From: Mycosarcoma maydis
Taxonomy: Eukaryota > Basidiomycota > Ustilaginomycetes > Ustilaginales
Assembly: GCF_000328475.2 (NCBI RefSeq)
Contig: NC_026479.1
Span: 1,178,001-1,242,000, forward strand
DNA length: 64,000 bases
Direction of reading: 5' to 3'
The translations under genes were made by a program, and so were the position numbers. The notes under the pieces were generated by a model. It saw nothing but the letters and a program-made list of their open reading frames with translations, did not search any database and was not told where the DNA came from. Below are positions 1 to 8,031 of the stretch, in pieces (positions within the stretch are counted from its first letter, which is position 1; every line of letters begins with the position of its first letter).

Positions 1-246
1 CTGGAGCTGTCAAACATGAAAAATTGTGAGGGGTATGGTGTTCTTTTCCTGGGGTTAGGGTATTTGCCCCACATGGTCTGTCACTCTGTGACTGATCCGT
101 GCGGCTTGCCCACAGTCGCGAATGTGTGTCCTTCCGCCTTGAAGAAGAGATCTTGTCTCGACTCTCGCTTCGTGTCAAAGTTCACTCTTGTCCACCATCT
201 TTGTTCACTTGTCCTTTCCCTTGCTCTGGATGGATCGACGAAGAAA

Positions 247-1449
247 ATGCCGAGCCTGCTCACTTATGTTGGAATCCCCATCGCCCTTGCGGCTTTGGCC
301 TACCAGTTCTTGTCCGGACCTGGTAGCAAAGCTCATGATGTATTTGGTCTAGGCCGTCAATTCAACTACACCTCTCACACCTGCACAAAGATCCCGGAAC
401 TCGAAGCATGCGAAGACATGTGGCTCCACCGTCCGTCTGGCTTGCTCTACCTGGCATGTTCCGACATTCGCGGTCGACTTGCTTGGACCCCGGCGATTGA
501 TAACCTTGATGTCTCTGGCCGTCCCAATAACGACTACGTTGCTATTCTCGACACCAAAGCGACGGGACCTATCGCAAAGAGGATCACCAAAGTCAAGCCG
601 ACTTCGTTCAGTGGAACGCTCAACTTGCATGGAATTTCTGTGTACGAAGTACCTGCTAAATCGTCGGAACTCAAGCCGACGTTGAGGATCTTTTTGAACA
701 ATCACCGACCACCTATCGATCCGGTTTCTAAGACCGTCATGGACGCATCCAAGGTTGGCGCCAACTCGACATTTGAGCTGTTCGAGGCTACGTTGGGCGA
801 ATCGAGAATGCGACACATCCGTACCTATGTTGGCGATGCTATTCGTACACCCAACCGTCCTGCTGCGGTAGGACCGGACAGTTTCGTGTTTACCAACGAT
901 CATCGTGTCAAAACGGGAGCTAGTCGATTGCTTGATTTCTTCGTACCTCGAAGCGATCTTGGCTTCTGCGACACCTCGGGTTGCAAGATCGCTGCTCCCG
1001 GTCCGTACCCTTATCCGAACGGAGTCGTGAGGTCGTCCAAACATCCAAACCGATTCTACGTGCCCGCTTCGGCCGATTCCAACATCCGCGTATTCGAACT
1101 TCAATCCGATAACTCGTTGACTCTGGTCGACGTCATCCACACCGGCTACCCCGCAGACAACCTGACTGTCGACGAACAAGACAACATCTACGCAGCGTGC
1201 TTCCCCAACGTCCCCAAACTCCTCGCCAAATTCAAAGATCCTTACAACAAACACAGCCCAAGCACCGTATTGAAGATCAGCAAGAACACGGGACAGGACG
1301 CCTTCTATGGCAAAAAGTGGAGCGTGCAAAAACTGCTCGAGGACGATGGATCTGGTATGAGCGGCGCTACTACCGCCTTGTGGGACCAAGACAACCAAGG
1401 CCTCTGGCTCGGTGGCGTTTCGAGCATCACCAGCTTTTGCAAGCTCTAA
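247..1449 (+). CDS. Paraoxonase/arylesterase-like six-bladed propeller protein
   Basis: The 400-residue product resembles the serum paraoxonase (PON)/SMP-30 superfamily, calcium-dependent lactonases and esterases. An N-terminal hydrophobic segment (about residues 5-21, LLTYVGIPIALAALAYQFL) looks like an uncleaved signal anchor, as in animal PONs. The central FVFTNDH matches the PON FYxTNDH calcium-ligand motif, and later segments PNGVV and ADNLTVDEQDNIYAACFPN match the propeller repeats that supply the Asn/Asp ligands. The frame is open back to an ATG at 16, but the Met at 247 directly precedes the anchor and the upstream residues look untranslated, so 247 is chosen. The substrate cannot be read from sequence. 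The gene converges with the serine protease at 1771. Family call is fairly secure; function is inferred. Confidence 0.75.
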   Translation: MPSLLTYVGIPIALAALAYQFLSGPGSKAHDVFGLGRQFNYTSHTCTKIPELEACEDMWLHRPSGLLYLACSDIRGRLAWTPAIDNLDVSGRPNNDYVAILDTKATGPIAKRITKVKPTSFSGTLNLHGISVYEVPAKSSELKPTLRIFLNNHRPPIDPVSKTVMDASKVGANSTFELFEATLGESRMRHIRTYVGDAIRTPNRPAAVGPDSFVFTNDHRVKTGASRLLDFFVPRSDLGFCDTSGCKIAAPGPYPYPNGVVRSSKHPNRFYVPASADSNIRVFELQSDNSLTLVDVIHTGYPADNLTVDEQDNIYAACFPNVPKLLAKFKDPYNKHSPSTVLKISKNTGQDAFYGKKWSVQKLLEDDGSGMSGATTALWDQDNQGLWLGGVSSITSFCKL

Positions 1450-1770
1450 TCGTGAATCATGCTCATCTTTTCACGTCAAGCTAATTCAAGCCTCTGCCCT
1501 GCGTCGCATTCGTCATCTCACCTTGTTGAACTTCGCCCTCCTGTGCCTTGTACTCTGTACTCTTTTTGTACATCCTCGGCCTTGGCCAGTCTCTCGAATT
1601 CCGGATCGAAACAAGCGTCTGCGTTCACGGTTGTACATCCCGCATTCACGTTTGCAGTGTGAATGCAGCAGCTGAGCTTAATAGACTGAATGGACAAGAC
1701 TACCTCGTGTTTCTCGTGGTTGTGCTGAGGGATGAAAGACGAAAGCTGAAAGTTGAAAGCTTCACACACA
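1450..1770. other. Convergent intergenic spacer
   Basis: The short 3'-3' interval between the paraoxonase-like gene and the serine protease gene holds no gene or RNA that I can recognise. One copy of the TCGTGA motif (AATCGTGAAT, 1448-1457) overlaps the upstream stop codon. Confidence 0.5.
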
Positions 1771-3561
1771 TCAATTCTTCCTGCCCAGTCCAGGAAGCGC
1801 AAAGAACTCGAAAACCTTCTCGGCAGGCACAGCATCACCTCTACGCCCCTCTAGTGCGCTCATCTTGTGTCCCCTGACAATGCCCACTACGCTGCCTGTC
1901 TCTACGTCCACCACGGGCCCACCAGACGATCCCGGCGGGGGAAAGTTGGGTAGGGGCTTGCGCGTCTGGCTCTGTATCACCTCAGTTCGCGCTTTCGACG
2001 TCGATGTTGAGGTAGTCGATCCAAAAGCTACAACGGGACGGGTCGCTTCTGAAACTGTGCTTGAAAGGCGCAATGCATAGTCACCCTGCAGTGCAGGCGG
2101 ATTGGCCGGCGAAGAAACCAAAAGCTTGTAATCCAGCTGCGCCAGCTCGTCGTATGTGCCTACCATCGCACTTGCTCCGCAGGGATCCTTGTACTCGACC
2201 AGTCTGGCGCGGCCCCATCGGCTTCGACCCGCGTCATCGCGCTCCAACTTGACACGTTCCTTCTCCCTTCCCTTTGGAGACGCACTGGTGGAAACGGCCA
2301 GATTCTGTTGTTCGGGATCGTACGAATACGCTGGCAATATGGCGCCAGAGTCGTCCTCCCAGCCCCAGAAGGAAGAGACCGATAATTCGGTGTTGACATG
2401 TGCCGGATAAGGTGACACCGGAAGGGTCCTGACTGGCTGAGGAGTCGCCGAGGTGCCGTTGAGCGACAGAGGCGTGGTCCCGAGTTGAAGGAGAATGACG
2501 TCTGAGGCGGCGAGGCTGCTGATAAGGTTGCGCACTGGATAGATGGCGCCTGTTCGGGTGATGGCTACAGCAATACTGTCATTCGCAGAGCTCGGGTCCG
2601 AGTCAGAAGTAAACGTTTTGGAATCAGACGTATGCTTGGACGGCGCCGAAGCCCGCAATGTGTGCGCACATGTTACGATCAGAGCACCTTTTCCGTCTCC
2701 GTCCTCTTCCGAAATCTTGTCTCCCCCCTCCACGGCAAATGCGGAACAGACACTGATACGCTCCGTGCCTCTCGCGCCCGTCAAATTGGACACGTATGCA
2801 AGCAGCAAGACACCATCATCATTTGCCTCTTGCAGCTCGGCTTCCGAGCTGTGTGCTGAGGTGAGCGGCACTCTGCGCTCCTCGGACGGCGTAGGTTCAT
2901 AGGGTAGCTCGATTGACAGCTGATAACCAGCCCTCGACTCGAAGCGGTCCAGCAAATCAGGGATCGTCGCTGCCTTGAACGTGTCGGAAGCTCCTGCAGC
3001 TCGTGGGCTTGGGTTGGAAGAAGCGGCATGGAGCGCACGGGCAGCCGCCAGAACACGTTCATCCAGCTCGTTGCGCCCATACAGCGCATCGATGGGATGA
3101 GGGTGCTCACGATCGACAATGGCGCGTCGATCTTCGAGCTCGCGCATGGGCCGCTTAAACATTTCTTCGAGCATCTCGTCCCGTGAGGGGATGGGGATGC
3201 CCTTACGCTCGGCGCCGATAGCGGTCCCTTTGATCCGTTGAAGTTCGGCATGGCTGGCGTTCGCAGTGCTGCTGCTGCTGCCGCCGCTGGATCGACCACT
3301 TGTGGGGTCTCGCTTGTGGTTGCCACGAAGAATGTCCGCGATATCGTTGGGGGTTTTTCTGCCAAAGCGGGAAGGCGTGCTGTGTGTGCCAGGCGCTGCT
3401 CCCACTTGTTGTCCTTCTCTTGGTGGTGGGGGCACCGAAGTGCCAAGGAGAGCATCGACCGAGCTGGAAGGATTCACGGGAACAGCATAGCATCGAACTG
3501 AAGTGAATGCAAAAGCACCAGTCTGCTTGAGCCCCCTGAGGCGCGCCGTTCTGGAGAGCAT
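1771..3561 (-). CDS. Trypsin-like serine protease, probably mitochondrial
   Basis: The 596-residue product carries a chymotrypsin/HtrA-fold protease domain in its C-terminal half. The triad is visible: His300 in IVTCAHTL, Asp354 in ASDVILLQL and Ser546 in PPGSSGGPVVD, with the GxSGG oxyanion motif followed by a strand GSVVGIVRGHK. The N-terminus (MLSRTARLRG...FTSVRCYA) is basic, free of acidic residues and rich in Ser/Arg, typical of a mitochondrial presequence. Residues 40-120 are low-complexity. The domain is split by Ser-rich insertions, and no PDZ domain is evident, unlike canonical HtrA. The frame extends nine codons upstream without an ATG, so the Met at 3561 is taken as start. It may resemble the fungal Nma111/peroxisomal Tysnd1 class, but I cannot assign an orthologue. 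Confidence 0.7.
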   Translation of the reverse strand: MLSRTARLRGLKQTGAFAFTSVRCYAVPVNPSSSVDALLGTSVPPPPREGQQVGAAPGTHSTPSRFGRKTPNDIADILRGNHKRDPTSGRSSGGSSSSTANASHAELQRIKGTAIGAERKGIPIPSRDEMLEEMFKRPMRELEDRRAIVDREHPHPIDALYGRNELDERVLAAARALHAASSNPSPRAAGASDTFKAATIPDLLDRFESRAGYQLSIELPYEPTPSEERRVPLTSAHSSEAELQEANDDGVLLLAYVSNLTGARGTERISVCSAFAVEGGDKISEEDGDGKGALIVTCAHTLRASAPSKHTSDSKTFTSDSDPSSANDSIAVAITRTGAIYPVRNLISSLAASDVILLQLGTTPLSLNGTSATPQPVRTLPVSPYPAHVNTELSVSSFWGWEDDSGAILPAYSYDPEQQNLAVSTSASPKGREKERVKLERDDAGRSRWGRARLVEYKDPCGASAMVGTYDELAQLDYKLLVSSPANPPALQGDYALRLSSTVSEATRPVVAFGSTTSTSTSKARTEVIQSQTRKPLPNFPPPGSSGGPVVDVETGSVVGIVRGHKMSALEGRRGDAVPAEKVFEFFALPGLGRKN

Positions 3562-4087
3562 CTCGGAAGACGTAGGGCAGTGTACCAAATGGAAGTTGAC
3601 CTTGGCGTCTGCTAGCCTTTATCGATGCGAGTGTGAGATAGAAGGAAAAGAAAAGGCACGACGCTGAAGGCTTGCTGGAGATGCTTTGAGCTTGAACGCA
3701 ATCGAGGCAATGAAGTTGTCGGTGAGTCGTTGACAAGCAAGGCGAGCGCGAGCGCGCTTGATTGGGGTGTGACACTCGTGACTACTGTATTGTGTGACTC
3801 TGTGCTGAGTCTGATAGCAAGACTAGAGCAGCACTGGCTTAGAGACTCGCAGTCACGAGTGTGGAGGGCGGCGCCGGCTTATCGGCCCTTTCACAGTTGT
3901 GCTGCGTGAGCACGGAACTCGCCTGCCACAGACTGCGCTGGCGGGGCGTTGGTACTGCTTTATTGCGCGGCCCTATTCACGTCGCTGGTTCGTCTTGTCT
4001 GAGCTAAAACAGGGTCCTAATTGCATTTCACACACCCTAGTCACGAGTGGACCACACACCAACACAAATCACAGAGTCGTGGTCAAG

Positions 4088-4111
4088 GCTTGCGTGCTTG
4101 CGTGCTTGCGT
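4088..4111. repeat. Tandem 8-bp repeat, three copies
   Basis: The unit GCTTGCGT occurs three times head to tail. It is a minor microsatellite in non-coding DNA. Confidence 0.8.
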
Positions 4112-4550
4112 TATATTCTGCTGAACAGCAGCTGCAAGTTCGACTCGCCCGACACATGCATGCTAACTTGTGCTCTCTTATCAGATCAGATCACGGTCTG
4201 TTGTAGACTCTGCATGCAACAGAGCCCTGCTTCCGCATCAGCGCATCTTGTGCAACAACAAAACCCGAACCTGCACGCATCAATCTACAACTGTGCCGGT
4301 CTGATCCGTAAGGCTTGTAGCTCAAATTATTACCGATGTTGACTGTTGCTACTCTCGGTTCACAAACATGTTACCTGTTTTGGTGGCGGGAGTACCATCT
4401 CCCTTTGCCAACTGCTTTGCAACCGCTAGTCTGAAAAAGAAGACCATCCTGGTTACTACATAATGTCGTGTTTTCTTTTCCCAACCAACCAGGTCGGTCG
4501 CGATCGGGTCGTCTTCTCCAGAAGACACAAACCAAAGCAAGAGATGGATT

Positions 4551-4606
4551 GTAAGTTAACTTACTTACAGTACTGTACTGTACTGTACACTACTGTACAC
4601 TACTGA
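4551..4606. repeat. Palindrome followed by GTACTGTAC repeats
   Basis: A perfect 14-bp palindrome GTAAGTTAACTTAC (4551-4564) is followed by iterated TACTG/GTACTGTAC units ending in two copies of TACACTACTG. The array can fold on itself. A related GTACAGTACAGTAC array occurs at about 25383-25412. Confidence 0.7.
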
Positions 4607-4827
4607 AACCACATAAAGGGTTTCTGACTTCTTTTTTCGCTACTCGTGACTGTCGTTGCTGTCCCCGCACCACCATCTCAAAGAACGCTTTAAATCACGA
4701 TTTACTCGTCCATTTTCAGATCGATTTTATTCAAACTTTGTTGAGAGGAATCAATCCCCTTGTCGTTCCGCACATCGGGATTTATAATTCACTGCCAAAA
4801 AAGAGGTAAGGAAAAAAGTTGGAGGCT

Positions 4828-4924
4828 GGGCCGCTACGAGGATCGAACTCGTGACCTCTTGCATTCGTACACATCTGAAGCCAGATAACCCAAAGCAAGC
4901 GCGATACCACTACGCCAAGCGGCC
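4828..4924 (-). tRNA. tRNA-Pro(UGG) with a 25-nt intron
   Basis: Read on the minus strand, the acceptor stem GGCCGCT pairs perfectly with AGCGGCC, followed by discriminator C. The D-arm is GCG-TAGTGGTAT-CGC, the T-arm ACGAG-TTCGATC-CTCGT. The anticodon stem CTTGC/GCAAG flanks loop TTTGGG...T, so the anticodon is UGG after U33. Removing plus-strand 4864-4888 (25 nt, directly after position 37) gives a canonical 72-nt tRNA, as expected for a nuclear tRNA intron cut by the Sen endonuclease. The 3' flank on the minus strand does not show a long T run immediately, so the terminator is not assigned. Confidence 0.93.
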
Positions 4925-5472
4925 TTTCATGTTAGTGACAAATTGTAGTGTATCTATATAGCTTATCAGTTTTCTGCGATCTGAACACTCTGAGACTGTG
5001 TTCTTCCATGTATGCATTGTGCATATGCTGGCTCCAGATGATGAGAAGACATGAATGGTATCGAGTGACCATCGTCTCATCATCAGTCAATCTACGCCGT
5101 TCCATAGTCTTCTTGGAACAGCATAAATAAAGTGAGTACTCGAATCACAGCGTTTGGCAGTTGAGTAGGCGGATGCAGTAAATCACGAAATCGTATGGGC
5201 ACGCCTCCTGCTGCAGGAGCGTGGAGGTCAAGTTGGTGTGTTTTCTTTGTAAACCTAGGTGGGTATTTAGAGCTCGACCAGGACCGTTAGCAGTTGATGT
5301 ACTCTCCTTCCAAGCGCTTCCTATTACACAGTCCGAGGTAGGTACGAGCTCGACCTATTCACAATACATGCAAAACGGTAATGCGTTCGTCTTGTCAATT
5401 GCAAAATGAAAGTACATTACAACAAGCGACGGTGAAGTCTGATTCGTGAGCAATGAAAGGTTGTACACGCAT
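4925..5472. other. Intergenic region, no gene seen
   Basis: This interval lies between the 5' side of tRNA-Pro and the 3' end of the SQR-mL58 gene. Short ORFs here look random. A CCTGCTGCAGGAG inverted repeat at about 5207-5219 overlaps a PstI-type palindrome. Confidence 0.45.
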
Positions 5473-7455
5473 CTACCACAGCAAGCGACGCTCCTCGCGC
5501 TCAGCCCTAGCGACGCGCTTGTTCAAACCCCACGACTGTTTCTTCAGGTCATCCTGTTGCTTCTTGACCTGCTTGACCGCTTTAGGCAATGGCGCAATGA
5601 TCGAGATGAAGAGTGGGCTGCAGTTGAACTGCTTTGCCAGCTTGGATTTGGTGTAGGTGATGGGATCTTGGCGACGAAGACGTTGGATCTCGGCGATCTG
5701 ATCAGGTGTGACGGCAACTTCGGTGGTTTCGCGTCGTGCCGCAAAACGCGATCGAGGTCGCAGAGCGGGCGGGAGCGACGAAGAGTCGGAAGCGGGCTGA
5801 GCGTGCAGCAGAGGCTGAGGTTGGTACACTGTCGATCGCGCAGGGGCGGACGAAGGCGGTGGACGGACGATGAACGTCTCACCGCTCGGCAGAGTGTGTC
5901 GGATGGCGTCCGGTGATGCGTCGAGTGGGTCGCGAGGTCGTCGAGCTGGTGTGTTGCGCAGACCCACGCTTGACGTTGCAAATCCTCTCCTGGATCCAGG
6001 TGCTTGCTGTGGTACGGTCCTTGAAGTGGAGAATGCGCGCTTGCCAGCGACAGCCTCAGAGCTGAGGGGCGCTGAGGCAAACGACCACCCCTTGGGACCG
6101 GCCCACGTACCCTTGACGTACGAGTTGTAGTAAATCCACGGGAAGAAATCCTTTTTCAAATGGTAAAATGCCGTCCTCGGAACACCCTGATCGATGCCGA
6201 ACAAGCTGCCAAATGTCTCTTTTGGGATACCACCATACTTGAACTCGGCCAGCATCACCTTTCCGTACTCGGTAAGCAAAGGACACGATGTGTACCCATC
6301 GTACGCCGCGTCAGGATGCTTTCCTTGAATTGCCTGGCCGAGGTTGCGCACCAACACAGGCGCTTCCGCCGTGATAGCCGCCGCAGTCTTTGAAGTAGGC
6401 AGAGAAGAGGCGTCCCCGATACTCCATACATTATCGAAGCGCTTGTGTCGCGTAGTCTCCTGGTCGACATCAACGAATCCAGCTCCATCAGCCAGCGCGC
6501 TGTTCTTGATCACAGTCAGAGGTCCCATCTTAGGCGTCACATGAAGCAGGTCGAACTGCTTGCGCACCTGCTCGGCGCCATCGGGACGAGCAAAGACGGC
6601 TGTGTTGCCCTCAATCGCTACGAGGTCATGCTGGAAGAGACCCTCAACACCGCGCTGCTGACGAAGCTCGTTGAGTCGCTCGCTGTATTTGGGCACGCCA
6701 AACATGACGGGCATACCAGTGGCAAAGTCGATCGAGATGGGCGAATTGGCGGGATCAGCAGGGTTGTATAAGCCTCCCTTTTTCCAGTGGTCCAATGCCA
6801 ACCACATGGCTTTCTGGGGTGCACCGGCACATTTGATCACGCCGGCAGGTTGGGTGAAGATGGCTTTGCCAGATTTGAGCTTGGCGATGGTGTCAAACAC
6901 CTTGTCGCACGTGTCGTAGCCGTAGATGGTAGAGACGAGCGAAGAAGGATCGGCAAGCGCCTCGGGTAAGCCTTTTATGGCATCGTAATTGATGCTGAGA
7001 CCAGGTACCACCACGAGCTGGTCGTAGGCAATCTTGTTGCCGTTGGCCAAGGTGATCTGATTCTGTTCGGGGGCAAACGTGTCGACGGCGGAAGCGTAGT
7101 GCTTGAGCTTGGGGTCGAGAAGCGATGCGAGAGGTCGTCGAAGGTCGCGTTTGTCCTTGAGACCGCCGCCAACAAGCGTCCAGCCTGGCTGGTAGTGGTG
7201 CCATTCGGAAGGGTCGACGACGGCAATGTCGTCTTGAGCAAAAGCACCGGATCGAAGGAGCTGATGGCTGACCAACATACCAGCAGATCCACCACCGATG
7301 ACGGCCACCTTGTGGTTGCTCGAGCCAGAGGCGCCATGCCGAACAGGTGAGCCCGAAACGGTAGCTAGAGACCGAACAGCCTGGCTGACACTGCCGAACC
7401 GAGAGCGAGACACTCTTGCAGTTGCGGCGAGAGTCGAATTGAGCATCGCGTGCAT
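5473..7455 (-). CDS. Sulfide:quinone oxidoreductase fused in frame to mitoribosomal protein mL58
   Basis: A single 660-codon frame encodes two known proteins. Residues 1-48 are a mitochondrial presequence. Residues 49-457 are a type II sulfide:quinone oxidoreductase, which oxidises H2S and passes electrons to ubiquinone at the inner membrane: FAD motif VAVIGGGSAG (50-59), redox Cys209 (GVIKCAGAPQK) and Cys391 (GYTSCPL), matching human Cys201 and Cys379, and the usual fungal ending YVKGTWAGPKGW. The frame does not stop there. Residues 470-495 (AGKRAFSTSR...RRGFATSS) read like a second presequence, and 500-660 match the MRP-L20/mL58 family of fungal large mitoribosomal subunits, including LPSGETFIVRPPPS and APLPKAVKQVKK. 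No methionine occurs after residue 401, so mL58 cannot start on its own within this frame. The product may be a precursor cut twice, or the locus may use alternative splicing. Start: Met at 7455, or the Met three codons later (7446). Confidence 0.85.
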   Translation of the reverse strand: MHAMLNSTLAATARVSRSRFGSVSQAVRSLATVSGSPVRHGASGSSNHKVAVIGGGSAGMLVSHQLLRSGAFAQDDIAVVDPSEWHHYQPGWTLVGGGLKDKRDLRRPLASLLDPKLKHYASAVDTFAPEQNQITLANGNKIAYDQLVVVPGLSINYDAIKGLPEALADPSSLVSTIYGYDTCDKVFDTIAKLKSGKAIFTQPAGVIKCAGAPQKAMWLALDHWKKGGLYNPADPANSPISIDFATGMPVMFGVPKYSERLNELRQQRGVEGLFQHDLVAIEGNTAVFARPDGAEQVRKQFDLLHVTPKMGPLTVIKNSALADGAGFVDVDQETTRHKRFDNVWSIGDASSLPTSKTAAAITAEAPVLVRNLGQAIQGKHPDAAYDGYTSCPLLTEYGKVMLAEFKYGGIPKETFGSLFGIDQGVPRTAFYHLKKDFFPWIYYNSYVKGTWAGPKGWSFASAPLSSEAVAGKRAFSTSRTVPQQAPGSRRGFATSSVGLRNTPARRPRDPLDASPDAIRHTLPSGETFIVRPPPSSAPARSTVYQPQPLLHAQPASDSSSLPPALRPRSRFAARRETTEVAVTPDQIAEIQRLRRQDPITYTKSKLAKQFNCSPLFISIIAPLPKAVKQVKKQQDDLKKQSWGLNKRVARAEREERRLLW

Positions 7456-8031
7456 GTTGACGATCTGCTTTCTAGAGCACCAAGCGATGCAGAGACAAGC
7501 AGTTGGTGGATGATGATGCAGAGAGGACAAGGTAGAAGGGTTCACAGTCCAGGAGATGTTCTTGCTCACTGGTTGTTCATCATCTGTTGGAGAAGAATCA
7601 CGAATGTGTCCATACTTGCATGGCAAATAGTCATCGAGAATATCTCAAAAATTCCCGATTTCGCTCCCTACGTACGAGGCACAGCCTGACCGAAAGAAAA
7701 AAAAACCCCTCCCGGTCTGCAGCAACGAATCACTAAGCACGCCATCGTGATATATGGAAATTCACGATCAATTCGTGTTACCCACGACACACGACCGTGA
7801 CCAACCCCGATCCGTGCCCACGCCCGCCTTAGAAGGTATTCCCTTTTCAGACCTAACACTCATCTGTTTCTGGCACGTGGTCGTGACCGTGTACCACAAT
7901 CACAAATGCTTGCTTTGAAGGACTGCCGAATCTGTTCGCACCCAATCAGATACCTTCTGCAGTAGCAAAGTGAACGTCGGGGTCAAGCGAGCTTGGACAA
8001 CACAGATACATTGCCTCTCCGCCATGAATCA
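7456..8031. other. Intergenic region, no gene seen
   Basis: This is the 5' flank of the SQR-mL58 gene and the 3' flank of the PX-protein gene. Motif-like words such as ATTCACGATCAATTCGTG (about 7758-7775) are present. No coding or RNA gene is supported. Confidence 0.45.

Larger units (their letters stand above)
3562..4827. other. Intergenic region with simple repeats
   Basis: No convincing gene is seen. It holds the 5' flank of the serine protease, several CACGAGT/ACTCGTGAC motif variants (about 3770-4045), a three-copy 8-bp repeat at 4088-4111 and a GTAC-rich palindromic repeat at 4551-4606. Confidence 0.5.

Noticed and set aside
349..1398. 349-codon minus-strand frame opposite the paraoxonase-like gene
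   Set aside because: No domain; the plus-strand product has PON motifs.
5700..6080. A separate gene for mL58 with its own start
   Set aside because: No ATG is available in the mL58 frame downstream of SQR codon 401, so it cannot be called as an independent CDS without an unseen exon.
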